From the NCBI GenBank assembly GCA_002840755.1, contig PHBZ01000011.1, forward strand, positions 1 through 64,000: a stretch of 64,000 bases of DNA, in the 5' to 3' direction. Below, one piece after another: positions 34,853 to 43,086 of this stretch. The notes under the pieces are model-generated. The model worked only from the letters and a program-made list of their open reading frames with translations, was not told where the DNA came from and did no database searches. Every line of letters begins with the position of its first letter. Within the stretch, counting starts at the first letter, position 1. The position numbers and the translations under genes were made by a program. The stretch comes from Chloroflexi bacterium HGW-Chloroflexi-10. Lineage in GTDB: Bacteria; Chloroflexota; Anaerolineae; Anaerolineales; Anaerolineaceae.

Positions 34853-36058
34853 ATGAAAAAATTTCTATGGATAGCCTTGATTGCCGTCCTAATTCTGTCT
34901 GCCTGCACACCCGGCCAATCGGGAACGCAACCGCTGCCAACCATCGTTCTGGATAACGGTGCTACGGCTGTGCCACAGGTGAGCCAGCCGAGCGGTGCAA
35001 ACGTTGCTGCCTCCGGGTCGGTTGTACCTGCCCGCCAGGCGCGGCTGACTTCGGCGATGGGCGGTTTTATCAAAACTGTACATGTCACAACGGGTGAGGT
35101 GGTCAGCGCCGGCCAGGTGCTGCTCACTTTTTCCGGTCAGGAAAAACTGGCGGCTGTAGTGGAGAGCGCTAACCTTGAGTTGTTGATGGCTGAACAAGCA
35201 CTGCAGACGCTGAATGAGAACGCCGGACTGACACACGCGGATGCTCAACTACGTTTGGCAAATGCTGTAAAAGCACTGGACGAGGCAACCAAACGCCGCG
35301 CCGGAAAAAGTTACCAGCATGGTTCGGAGAGCACTATTCAACAGGCAGAAGCCGACCTGATTATTGCCAATGATGTTCTGGAAAAAGCACAGGAAGCCTA
35401 CAACGCTGTTTCAGATTGGGAAGATATCAATGTGGTTAAGGCGGGTGCGTTGAGCGCCCTGGCGAATGCCCGTAAAGCCCATGATAGGGCCGTAGCCAAC
35501 CTGAATTACCTGCGTGCTATGCCGAATGAGATTGATGTTTCCCAGGCAGATGCTGAATTGGCGGCGGCCCAGGCCGAAGTTGAAGCGGCCCAGGCTGCTT
35601 TCGATAAACTGAAAGACGGACCGGACCCGGCTGCCGTGCAGTTGGCTGAGGCGCGGATCCGCAACGCACAGGCGCAGGTGACTGCCAGCCAGGCAGCTGT
35701 GGAGGACCTGGAAATTAAAGCACCTTTTGCCGGTACGGTAATTGAAATCTATTTCTACAGCGGCGAATGGGTGCTTCCCGGACAGGTTACCTTGCTGCTG
35801 GTGAGTCTGGATCATCTGCAAATTCAAACTACCGATTTAAGCGAACGCGATATATCCGCTATTCAAGTTGGGCAGCCGGTTCAAATCAATGTCAAAGCCC
35901 TCCAACAAACTACACCAGGCCATGTAGTGGAAATTTCCGCGCTGGCTGAAACATTGGGCGGCGATGTGGTGTATAAAACCACCATTGATTTGGAAGAAAT
36001 ACCTGTTGGCATGCGTGCCGGCATGAGTGTGGATGTGTTTTTTGGGAGAGAAGAATAG
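34853..36058 (+). CDS. Lipoprotein periplasmic-adaptor-type subunit (HlyD/MacA-like)
   Basis: 401 residues. Signal peptide ending in lipobox LSAC (Cys18). A biotinyl-lipoyl half (GGFIKTVHVTTGEVVSAGQVLL), a long Ala/Glu/Gln-rich coiled-coil hairpin (about 100-285), the second lipoyl half (IKAPFAGTVIEIYFYSGEWVLPG) and a beta-barrel region. It should connect the permeases to an extracytoplasmic partner. In a cell without an outer-membrane channel its role is more likely substrate capture (inference). Last gene of the operon. Confidence 0.92.
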   Translation: MKKFLWIALIAVLILSACTPGQSGTQPLPTIVLDNGATAVPQVSQPSGANVAASGSVVPARQARLTSAMGGFIKTVHVTTGEVVSAGQVLLTFSGQEKLAAVVESANLELLMAEQALQTLNENAGLTHADAQLRLANAVKALDEATKRRAGKSYQHGSESTIQQAEADLIIANDVLEKAQEAYNAVSDWEDINVVKAGALSALANARKAHDRAVANLNYLRAMPNEIDVSQADAELAAAQAEVEAAQAAFDKLKDGPDPAAVQLAEARIRNAQAQVTASQAAVEDLEIKAPFAGTVIEIYFYSGEWVLPGQVTLLLVSLDHLQIQTTDLSERDISAIQVGQPVQINVKALQQTTPGHVVEISALAETLGGDVVYKTTIDLEEIPVGMRAGMSVDVFFGREE

Positions 36059-36092
36059 GAAGTGGAAAATAGGAACTAGGAATTCGGAAATA

Positions 36093-36139
36093 GGAAGTAA
36101 GAAGAGCAGTGATGAGTGACCAACTTCTTATTTCCTTTT
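36093..36139 (+). terminator. Terminator of ABC exporter operon
   Basis: GGAAGTAAGAAG (36093-36104) pairs with CTTCTTATTTCC (36124-36135, one G-T pair), followed by TTTT. It is embedded in short repeats of a TAGGAA-like unit. Confidence 0.65.
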
Positions 36140-36213
36140 ACTCATCAGCGATGCTTTAAAAAGCATGGTTTGGAGTAAAATATAGGAGGTTTATTCGGTT
36201 CTGCGGAGGAAAA

Positions 36214-36690
36214 ATGGGCAATGCTATTCTGGAAACCAATGATTTTATCCAGTTCCTGATTCGGGCTAAACAAAATACATATGCTGGGAGTGGTCCGTTA
36301 ACTTCTGCCTCCCGCACATGTTCAAAAGACTTAGCTTTCGAAGAAGGCGATTTTACTTACCTGGATACATACCTGGGGGATATTCATTTCATTGGTGAAG
36401 AGGCTGTCTGGCATTTGGGGCAGCCTATCTGGGGAATGAATTATTATGGCCGGATGTTGGTGCAGACTATCCCACTGGGTTTTTCGGAATGTTTGAAAGA
36501 GGCTTTGCTGCAGGTACCGTCCGAGATTCCTTTTCGAGGTCCGGAAGAATATCGAAGCGGGGATTTTTCTTATCAATGCGCCGTTGAAGGCGGGTTAGAA
36601 TGGTTTCGGGGAAAAGAGTATATAGCCCATAAGGGTCAGCGAATTTACCAGCTGTATTTTCATGGCGGCGAAATTAAAAAGGCCGGATGA
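36214..36690 (+). CDS. DUF5680-family protein
   Basis: 158 residues; ATG preceded by GGAGGAAAA. The family pattern is clear: FLIRAKQNTYAG, SASRTCSKDLAFEEGDFTYLDTYLG, FIGEEAVWHLGQPIWGMNYYGRM, and a C-terminal EYIAHKGQRIYQLYFHGGEI. These are small soluble cytoplasmic proteins of unknown function, sometimes annotated as part of transcriptional regulators. It is monocistronic here. Confidence 0.88.
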   Translation: MGNAILETNDFIQFLIRAKQNTYAGSGPLTSASRTCSKDLAFEEGDFTYLDTYLGDIHFIGEEAVWHLGQPIWGMNYYGRMLVQTIPLGFSECLKEALLQVPSEIPFRGPEEYRSGDFSYQCAVEGGLEWFRGKEYIAHKGQRIYQLYFHGGEIKKAG

Positions 36691-36811
36691 CCCAGATTAC
36701 AGATGATCTGTCTTCCGATTGGATTTGGCGGATTAAAGCAAGCAAATGGGTGAAGAAAACCGAATAAAATGAAACTGAACCTCGTTTAATCTATAGAAAG
36801 GTTCAATCAAT

Positions 36812-37375
36812 ATGTTTTTGGACATGGCAGCAGTTGAAACCAGTGAAGAAAGCTTGATCCGGCTAGCGCAGCATGGCGACCGGGATGCTTTTCACGACCT
36901 GGTTATCCAACACCATGCCGGAACGATTAATGTGGTGTTCCGGATGTGCGGGGATGCAAACCTGGCCGAAGATGCAGCTCAAACCGCATTTATTCGTGCA
37001 TGGCAGCATCTTCCTCAATACAAGCCCCAGGCATCCTTTCGCAGCTGGTTGTACCGCATTGCCGTGAACGCTGCACTGGATATACTGCGCAGCGAGAAAC
37101 CTACGATTAATCTGGAAGAGTTGGTATTGGGCAGCGCTGCCCAACCAGTGGAACACCAGGTAGAGCAGCAGCAGCAGACGCAGATATTGCGCAAAGCTGT
37201 GTTAGCTTTACCAGATGCAAGCCGGGCTGTGTTGGTCTTACGCGAATACGAAGGTCTGAGTTATCAGGAAATTTCGGACACGCTGGATATCCCGATTGGT
37301 ACGGTTATGTCACGTTTGAACTATGCGCGTAAGAGTTTAGTAGAACAGTTACGAAATTCGATGGAGGCAGCATGA
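36812..37375 (+). CDS. ECF-type RNA polymerase sigma factor
   Basis: 187 residues. Sigma-70 region 2 (DAFHDLVIQHHAGTINVVFRM, DAAQTAFIRAWQHLPQYKPQASFRSWLYRIAVNAALD) and region 4 (LRKAVLALPDASRAVLVLREYEGLSYQEISDTLDIPIGTVMSRLNYAR). AAAGG precedes the ATG. The anti-sigma gene overlaps its stop by 4 bp, so production of the pair is coupled. The signal is probably envelope-related, since the other operon members are membrane proteins. Confidence 0.95.
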   Translation: MFLDMAAVETSEESLIRLAQHGDRDAFHDLVIQHHAGTINVVFRMCGDANLAEDAAQTAFIRAWQHLPQYKPQASFRSWLYRIAVNAALDILRSEKPTINLEELVLGSAAQPVEHQVEQQQQTQILRKAVLALPDASRAVLVLREYEGLSYQEISDTLDIPIGTVMSRLNYARKSLVEQLRNSMEAA

Positions 37376-37953
37376 GCCAACATATAACTGAATGGATGGA
37401 TGCATATCTGGATGGTGAACTTAATCACCGTGAGCAAATAAAAGTAGAGTCTCACCTGAAGCAATGTGCTGAATGCCGCGATCTGGTTGCTGAACGCCGC
37501 ATGCTCAGCTCGCTGCTGGCCGAGCTGCCACCAGTGAAGACTCAAAAACCGGTTGAGCAGTTTGCCAGCGAGGTCAACTTGATGCTGCCGCGCCGGCAAA
37601 AACCGATAGAAAAGCGCACTGCATTTTTGTGGATATTGTTTCCTATCGGGATAGTATTTACCTACATTGGTTTACAGGTTTTTAGTATTGTCACCAGAAT
37701 ATTTGAATGGCTTCCCGGTTCTGAAAGCCTGGTGAATTTGATTTCCACATCCTCTATGAGCCGCTTGACCCTTATGCCATGGATGCAGACAACGGTTAAA
37801 GGGGCTATGGTTTGGAGCGGCGTAAACGGCATATTTAACTGGGGTGTTTTTACCTGGATAACAGCCGTTATTGCACTGGCTATTTTATATAATACCTGGT
37901 TGGTTTGCTGGTGGTTATACCGGCGGGCAAATCTTACAGGAAGTTTGAATTAA
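37372..37953 (+). CDS. Zinc-binding (ZAS) transmembrane anti-sigma factor
   Basis: 193 residues. The N-terminal cytoplasmic zf-HC2 motif is H28-x3-C32-x2-C35 (YLDGEL, then HLKQCAEC), which binds and inhibits the ECF sigma. Hydrophobic helices at about 82-103, a weaker one around 135-150, and about 158-180 anchor it. The ATGA overlap with the sigma gene gives 1:1 coupling. Confidence 0.9.
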   Translation: MSQHITEWMDAYLDGELNHREQIKVESHLKQCAECRDLVAERRMLSSLLAELPPVKTQKPVEQFASEVNLMLPRRQKPIEKRTAFLWILFPIGIVFTYIGLQVFSIVTRIFEWLPGSESLVNLISTSSMSRLTLMPWMQTTVKGAMVWSGVNGIFNWGVFTWITAVIALAILYNTWLVCWWLYRRANLTGSLN

Positions 37954-37976
37954 AGTTGTGAAACGAGGAGGTTTCT

Positions 37977-39035
37977 ATGGATTACGGAAAAATTATTAAA
38001 CGTGCATGGCACATCTTATGGCATTACCCTGCTTTGTGGTTATTTGGCTTTTTCCTGGCGCTTGCGGGTGGAAGCAGTGGCGGCGGCGGGGGTAGTGGTG
38101 GTGGGGGCTCAGCCCAGTTTGACCCGAGTGACACACAAAATGGGTTTGATTTTCTGGGAGATACAGCGTTTGGCCGGCAGGCAGAACAATTGCTGCAACA
38201 GGTTAATCATTTCTTTGACACTACTGCCCCAGGAACCATTATCGCTTATGTGATCGGAATTGTAGCCATCCTGTTCCTGATTGGCATTGTGTTCGCTGTA
38301 TTGTATTATGTGTGTTATACCGCTGCTGTACGGATGGTCGACCGTTATGAAGAAAGCGGAGAAAAAGTGCGTGTTCGCCAGGGCTTTCGTTGGGGATGGT
38401 CACGCAGCGCTTTCCGCTTATGGTTAATTGATCTTGTCGTCACTATTCCTGTGATAGTGGGTGTACTGGTGTTGTTTGGTTGCGCCGCACTGCCCATTTT
38501 ATTGGGAATTGCAGCCGGCGAAAATATAGCGGCCGCCGGGGTGGTGGCAGGGATTATCCTGTTTTTCCTGGTGTTATTTATAACGATCATCCTTGGATTG
38601 ATTATTCGTGTGTGGCTGCAATATGCTCACCTGGTGACGATCTTACAGCAAAAAGGTGTGTTTGCTTCCCTGCGTGAAGGCTGGCAGATTCTGCGCAGTT
38701 ATTGGAAAGATACCCTACTGGTGTGGCTGATTACGGTTGGATTGCAAATTGCAATCGGCATCGTATTGATCCCCGTGATAGTGGTCATATTGGGATTAGC
38801 TGTGGTAATTAGCGGCGGGTTAGGTTTCCTGATCTACAGTGCCAGTGCTACACTCAGCATCCCCATGATTGTTGGCATTGTATTTCTCTTCATCCTGCTG
38901 ATGGCAATCCCATTAAGTTTTGTGAGCGGATTGAGTGAGATATATTTCCTGAATGTGTGGACCCTGGTTTACCGCGAAACACAGGTAAAGCAGATTCTGA
39001 AAGAAGTGGATTCATCCATTTTGCCACAAAATTAA
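37977..39035 (+). CDS. Polytopic membrane protein of sigma/anti-sigma operon
   Basis: 352 residues with about six membrane helices. The N-terminal DYGKIIKRAWHILWHYPALWLFGFFLALAGG resembles membrane domains of the DUF7544/glycerophosphodiesterase-membrane type. A flexible extracytoplasmic linker GGSSGGGGGSGGGGS follows helix 1. It carries repeated R-x-GWxxxxSxxRLWLID / LREGWQILRSYWKDTLLVWLIT segments, suggesting an internal duplication. GAGG precedes the ATG, 24 bp after the anti-sigma stop. Function unknown; perhaps the sensor or effector of the ECF system. Confidence 0.8.
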   Translation: MDYGKIIKRAWHILWHYPALWLFGFFLALAGGSSGGGGGSGGGGSAQFDPSDTQNGFDFLGDTAFGRQAEQLLQQVNHFFDTTAPGTIIAYVIGIVAILFLIGIVFAVLYYVCYTAAVRMVDRYEESGEKVRVRQGFRWGWSRSAFRLWLIDLVVTIPVIVGVLVLFGCAALPILLGIAAGENIAAAGVVAGIILFFLVLFITIILGLIIRVWLQYAHLVTILQQKGVFASLREGWQILRSYWKDTLLVWLITVGLQIAIGIVLIPVIVVILGLAVVISGGLGFLIYSASATLSIPMIVGIVFLFILLMAIPLSFVSGLSEIYFLNVWTLVYRETQVKQILKEVDSSILPQN

Positions 39036-39059
39036 ATTGAAGTACATTTGGTAAAGTAG

Positions 39060-39099
39060 ACCAGGTACGGCCCCTCAGGCTGTACCTGGTAATTTTTTT
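39060..39099. terminator. Bidirectional terminator overlapping end of small minus-strand gene
   Basis: ACCAGGTAC (39060-39068) pairs with GTACCTGGT (39082-39090), with inner GCC/GGC, followed on the plus strand by seven T. The stop codon of the minus-strand gene at 39075 lies inside the hairpin. Confidence 0.85.
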
Positions 39100-39299
39100 A
39101 AAGCAATAATGACGTGGTTCTTGTTACGTAATTGGATTAATACGCCATAAAATGCTGCTAGATCCACCTTACTTAAAAAAATACGGGTCTGATTCTCCTC
39201 AATTTGCAGCGATATATAGTAAAACCAATCCAACCACTGTTCTGAAAGTTGGCCTTCAACGATTATTTCATAATCATATAGTTCATTAGCCGGGGGCAT
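39075..39299 (-). CDS. Small hypothetical protein
   Basis: 74 residues; ATG with AAAGGAG upstream on the minus strand, which supports a real gene. Soluble, strand-helix alternation (ELYDYEIIVEGQLSEQWLDWFYYISLQ, LDAFYGVLIQLRNK-like end). The family is not recognised. Its last codons run through the bidirectional terminator. Confidence 0.7.
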   Translation of the reverse strand: MPPANELYDYEIIVEGQLSEQWLDWFYYISLQIEENQTRIFLSKVDLAAFYGVLIQLRNKNHVIIALKKLPGTA

Positions 39300-39354
39300 G
39301 CTATTCTCCTTTGTAAGCTGACTTATATACAGATTACAATATGGAACAGCTGGC

Positions 39355-39377
39355 CGATACCACCGAAAGTGGTATCG
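39355..39377. other. Hairpin with GNRA-like loop
   Basis: CGATACCAC and GTGGTATCG flank the five-base loop CGAAA (a GAAA tetraloop if C and its partner close). No T-run follows on either strand, so it may be a leader structure of the small gene at 39299 on the minus strand. Confidence 0.5.
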
Positions 39378-39402
39378 CGAGGTAGTATTTTATATGGTGT
39401 CA

Positions 39403-39442
39403 GATAATCAAACTCCCGCCGTTCGGCGGGAGTTTGATTATC
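39403..39442. terminator. 19-bp perfect-stem terminator
   Basis: The arms at 39403-39421 and 39424-39442 are perfect complements separated by TT; the core is CTCCCGCCG/CGGCGGGAG. A TTTTTATT run follows on the plus strand. It lies four bases beyond the stop of the minus-strand gene at 39446, which it probably terminates. Confidence 0.85.
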
Positions 39443-39445
39443 TTT

Positions 39446-39694
39446 TTATTCCTGATTAAAGTCTGGCAAGTTAAAAATGTACACGTTTAGTACATCGTAT
39501 CCGCTGATGGTGCCGCTGCTTTTGAGCCAGTTTAATTCGTTTTCCTTAATAGGAAATGTTGCCATCTCATTTTCCAAGATCACGGATTCTCCGGAGTAAA
39601 TATCCTGGAAACGGTGGTTTCCCCAATCAAGCACAAAACGACCATCCTTCGTCACCAACAAGAATTGACGGGGGATTGGCGTACCTTCAGTCAT
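39446..39694 (-). CDS. Small hypothetical protein co-transcribed with Rrf2 regulator
   Basis: 82 residues, soluble and strand-rich (RQFLLVTKDGRFVLDWGNHRFQDIYSGESVIL, VLNVYIFNLPDFNQE). It starts 9 bp after the stop of the Rrf2 gene, so it should be in the same transcript and could be a target or partner of that regulator. The family is not recognised. Confidence 0.68.
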   Translation of the reverse strand: MTEGTPIPRQFLLVTKDGRFVLDWGNHRFQDIYSGESVILENEMATFPIKENELNWLKSSGTISGYDVLNVYIFNLPDFNQE

Positions 39695-39703
39695 ATTAAT
39701 TGT

Positions 39704-40117
39704 TTAAGCGGGAAGGGTAGATTTGGTTAATTGGCCAAAATTGGTAGAGCGAAGTTTTTCCACCAGTTCGGATTGCGCGCCACACCACAGCGGACGCAGT
39801 GGGCATTCTTCTCCAAATGGGCATGCACCAGTACTATGGGTACATTCATTCAGAGCGATGGGACCATCGATTGATTCAATTACTTCCAGTACCGATATTT
39901 CTTCTGCGGGGCGGGCAAGTGATACACCGCCACGGGCACCGCGGGATGTATGGATAAGTCCGGCTATAGAGAGTTGAGAAATAATTTTGGCTAAAAAGGA
40001 AGGTGGAATTTGCTGAATATCAGCAATCTGGCTGGTGGCAGATCGGGTACCGGGATCAATCTTGGCCAAGTACAACATAGCACGCAATGCATAGTCTGCC
40101 TGTCTGGTAATTTGCAT
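39704..40117 (-). CDS. Rrf2-family Fe-S transcriptional regulator
   Basis: 137 residues. Winged helix-turn-helix typical of Rrf2 (MQITRQADYALRAMLYLA, SQIADIQQIPPSFLAKIISQLSIAGLIHTSRGARGGVSLARP). Three cysteines C92, C99 and C105, with a further C112, match the IscR/NsrR cluster-ligand region, so it probably senses NO, oxidative stress or Fe-S status. AGAGG precedes the ATG. Tandem TTAGAA units just upstream may be its own operator. Confidence 0.93.
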   Translation of the reverse strand: MQITRQADYALRAMLYLAKIDPGTRSATSQIADIQQIPPSFLAKIISQLSIAGLIHTSRGARGGVSLARPAEEISVLEVIESIDGPIALNECTHSTGACPFGEECPLRPLWCGAQSELVEKLRSTNFGQLTKSTLPA

Positions 40118-40463
40118 GGTTTTCCTCTAATTCTAATTCTAAATATGGGTAAAAATAGTCAATTTATCTCTACAAGTTTATTCTAACATATTTTACCAAA
40201 CAAGTGATAATTATCATCCACGATAAGTGACATTTGACGTGAGAATAAGCCTTATTTTTTACGAATTTTGCTGGATTTGGAGCAAAAGGTCTATTTGATC
40301 AAAGATTTGCTTATAGTACTTATACTGAGAGGTATTAAAACCATTTTATAACCAAATTAAAACTACTTTGTAACTTTTTTTCATAAAAACAAGATTCTTA
40401 GATAGAAAGGCTCTGTTTTAACCCGTTTTCCGGCTGAATCCAGGGGAGAACAGTAAAATATAC
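40118..40463. other. AT-rich divergent spacer
   Basis: About 350 bp. Three closely spaced CTAATT/TTCTAA-type units (about 40129-40144) adjoin the Rrf2 start and are candidate regulator sites. Otherwise AT-rich, with no recognisable gene or hairpin. Confidence 0.4.
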
Positions 40464-40491
40464 TCGACATTCTTATTTGCCAGAGTATAAT
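40464..40491 (+). promoter_or_regulatory. Promoter giving leaderless thioesterase mRNA
   Basis: TCGACA (40464-40469), 16-bp spacer, TATAAT (40486-40491), then six bases to ATG 40498. No ribosome-binding site is present. Confidence 0.7.
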
Positions 40492-40497
40492 TTGGAT

Positions 40498-40932
40498 ATG
40501 GCTAATTTTCATTTTTCTATTCCGATTGATGTTCGTTATGGGGATTTGGATCCCCAATGGCATGTCAATAATTCCCGTTTTTTAACTTACCTGGAACATG
40601 CCCGCATGGCTTATGTCACTCAGTTGGGTTTATTTAAAGGCAATAATTTTTTTGAGTTTAACCTGATTGTTGCTGATATTCATATCACTTACCTGGCTCC
40701 GATCAAATTGGGACAACCGGTGCGCGTCTGGCTGCGAACAGAACGGATTGGCAATAAAAGCCTCACCTATGTTTATGAGATCCGTGATGATGAAACACAG
40801 CAGGTGCTGGCTAAGGCTGAAACAATTATGGTTACCTATGATTATCACCAACAGCAAAGTATCCCAGTACCCGAGACGTGGCGAAATGCGATTTCTGCTT
40901 TGGAAGGTGTGGATTTTACTCAGAAGCCGTAA
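40498..40932 (+). CDS. Hotdog-fold acyl-CoA thioesterase
   Basis: 144 residues of the 4-hydroxybenzoyl-CoA thioesterase/FatB-like hotdog family: IDVRYGDLDPQWHVNNSRFLTYLEHARM carries the catalytic Asp and the helix sequence of this group, followed by the strands IVADIHITYLAPIKLGQPVRVWLRTERIGNKSLTYVYEI. Probably cytoplasmic. The acyl substrate is unknown. Confidence 0.9.
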   Translation: MANFHFSIPIDVRYGDLDPQWHVNNSRFLTYLEHARMAYVTQLGLFKGNNFFEFNLIVADIHITYLAPIKLGQPVRVWLRTERIGNKSLTYVYEIRDDETQQVLAKAETIMVTYDYHQQQSIPVPETWRNAISALEGVDFTQKP

Positions 40933-40940
40933 TTTAACAA

Positions 40941-40977
40941 CAACAGCAGGTTGAGAATATGCCTGCTGTTGATTTTT
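40941..40977 (+). terminator. Rho-independent terminator after thioesterase
   Basis: CAACAGCAGG (40941-40950) pairs with CCTGCTGTTG (40962-40971), followed by ATTTTT. Confidence 0.88.
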
Positions 40978-41003
40978 ATTGAAAGGATTCAAGAGGCCTG
41001 ATT

Positions 41004-42050
41004 ATGTTTTTGCCAAAGGTTGATACCACCTATTTAATCAATATTCTTTCAGGATTGTTGAATACGCCCAGTCCCACGGGGTTTGCAGAGGCCGGGATCG
41101 AGTTTGCAGAGAATGCCTTAAAGCCTTTTGCTGGGCTTACTTTTTGCCATACGCGTAAAGGCGCCTTGCTGGTGAAATGGGAAGGCCAGCGCAGCGACCA
41201 TCCACGCGCCCTGACCGCGCATGTAGATACGCTAGGTGCAATGGTCAAGGAAGTTAAAAACAACGGCCGATTGAAATTGACAAAAATTGGCGGTTTCGCC
41301 TGGAATACGGTGGAAGGAGAAGGCTGCACGGTATTCACCCAGGCAGGTGCAGAAATCCGTGGAGCTTTACTGCTGACCAAAGCCTCCAGCCATGTGTATG
41401 GCGGCGCGACCAACGAGACCAAACGTGATGATGACAGCATGGAAGTGCGTTTGGATGCGCGTACTTCCAGCGTAAATGAAACAAACGCATTGGGCATTCA
41501 GGTGGGTGATTTTGTGGCCTTTGACCCACGGGTGGAGGTAGTGAATGGATTTGTGCGCAGCCGTCACCTGGATGACAAGGCGTGTGTTGCCAACCTATTG
41601 ACATCGGTGAAAGCTATAACGGATGCTGCTTTAAAACCCTTACAGACCACTTATTTATTAATCAGTAATTATGAAGAAGTTGGGCACGGCGCTTCGACGG
41701 GAATCCCACAGGAAGTAGAAGACCTGCTCGCTGTGGATATGGCGGCAGTGGGTGAGGGTCAGACTTCGGATGAATATCACGCTTCGATTTGTGTCAAAGA
41801 TTCGGGCGGACCCTATCACCATGGGTTCAGCAAACAGCTGCGCAAATTGGCTGACCAATACAAAATTCCCTATAAGGTGGATATTTACCCCTACTACGGT
41901 TCGGATGGCGAAGCATTTTGGCGTGCCGGCGGCGATGTGCGCCTGGCATTGATTGGCCCAGGTGTCGATGCTTCACACAATTATGAACGTACCCATGAAG
42001 ATGCGCTGGTTGCCACAACCAACTGGATTATGGCTTATTTGTTGAACTAA
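41004..42050 (+). CDS. M42-family metallo-aminopeptidase
   Basis: 348 residues. Dinuclear-metal peptidase of the M42 (glutamyl/deblocking aminopeptidase) family. Ligand motifs: TAHVDTLG (His, then the neighbouring Asp), RHLDDKACV (bridging Asp), NYEEVGHG (catalytic Glu pair), and C-terminal SHNYERTHEDAL (His). Probably a cytoplasmic large multimer that trims peptides. It stands alone between the thioesterase terminator and the membrane-protein cluster. Confidence 0.93.
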   Translation: MFLPKVDTTYLINILSGLLNTPSPTGFAEAGIEFAENALKPFAGLTFCHTRKGALLVKWEGQRSDHPRALTAHVDTLGAMVKEVKNNGRLKLTKIGGFAWNTVEGEGCTVFTQAGAEIRGALLLTKASSHVYGGATNETKRDDDSMEVRLDARTSSVNETNALGIQVGDFVAFDPRVEVVNGFVRSRHLDDKACVANLLTSVKAITDAALKPLQTTYLLISNYEEVGHGASTGIPQEVEDLLAVDMAAVGEGQTSDEYHASICVKDSGGPYHHGFSKQLRKLADQYKIPYKVDIYPYYGSDGEAFWRAGGDVRLALIGPGVDASHNYERTHEDALVATTNWIMAYLLN

Positions 42051-42110
42051 TATGCGGTACGCAAACCGCGCATTTCTGACGACGAATCCTTAAATACGGG
42101 AAATAAATTT

Positions 42111-43085
42111 TTGAACCAAAAAACCGACAAAGAAGAGCAAGCGAAAAAAATCAGTTTTGATCCGCTCAAGGCGAAAATTACTGCCTGGCGCGCAGACCTG
42201 AGTGATCGTAAAAAGGTCGCTACGTATCTGAAACGCAGCGGGCTATATTTAATCCTGTTTTTGGTTTTGTACGGGCTCGGTTCACTGCTGCCTGAGGGAT
42301 TTGATTGGAAGGATACTTTAAAACATGGCATCGTGCATCCGATTTGGACACCATGGACCCCTTTTATACTGCTTTTAATTGCTCCGCTGGGGTATGGATT
42401 CATTTTTGCTTTAACTGTAATGGGTATTGGGATTCGCTCTTATCGCTACCGGCCTACACCTCTCCCGACTATCCTGGCTTTGGTTTCATTGCCGACCCTG
42501 TGGATATTGTTTATGGGAAATCTGGAGGGGATTGTATTGTTCGGCATGTTGATTATGCCGGTTGGCGTGCCATTGGTTCTAATGAAACCCCAACTGGGGG
42601 CGTTTTTCGTTTTAGCGAAACGGAATTGGATTATTGCCAGCGCACTCTTTGGAATATTGACGTTGATTATCTGGGGTTTCTGGCCGGAGCGGTTTTTACT
42701 GGTAACCACTAATGAATGGAGAACAGAATGGGTTCAGGACATCTCATTATTTCCCTGGGGGATATTGCCCGGACTGATTTTTATGTGGTTCTCCCGAGGG
42801 GATGAAGACCTGTTAATGGCAGCGGGCTCTTTGATGACACCGCATCTCTTTCCGTACCACTTTGTTTTATTAATGCCCTCTTTAGCAAGAATGAAATGGT
42901 ACTGGATGCTGATCACCTGGGTGGTTTCCTGGACGCCGTTACTGGCAAATTGGCTTGGTCCGCAGGCCTGGCATTTTGGCAATTTAATGAGTGTATGCTT
43001 CTGGTTTGGTATTTACTTGAACCGTAAGCAGAGCTCAAACAAAGCAGCGCCTCAATTATCTCCATTAACAATGGAAGAAAAATAG
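42111..43085 (+). CDS. Polytopic membrane protein, paralogue of 48192-49193
   Basis: 324 residues with TTG start and about eight membrane helices. The core contains GNLEGIVLFGMLI, KPQLGAFFVLAKRNW and FWPERFLLV. They align in order with GQLEGWGVLALVLG, KPQVGFIPLIALWWW and GPWPLWYL of the minus-strand gene at 48192, so the two are paralogues. The pattern recalls GT87/DUF2029 mannosyltransferase-like proteins, but catalytic residues are not certain. It is followed 1 bp downstream by another membrane protein gene. Confidence 0.7.
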   Translation: MNQKTDKEEQAKKISFDPLKAKITAWRADLSDRKKVATYLKRSGLYLILFLVLYGLGSLLPEGFDWKDTLKHGIVHPIWTPWTPFILLLIAPLGYGFIFALTVMGIGIRSYRYRPTPLPTILALVSLPTLWILFMGNLEGIVLFGMLIMPVGVPLVLMKPQLGAFFVLAKRNWIIASALFGILTLIIWGFWPERFLLVTTNEWRTEWVQDISLFPWGILPGLIFMWFSRGDEDLLMAAGSLMTPHLFPYHFVLLMPSLARMKWYWMLITWVVSWTPLLANWLGPQAWHFGNLMSVCFWFGIYLNRKQSSNKAAPQLSPLTMEEK

Positions 43086-43086
43086 G

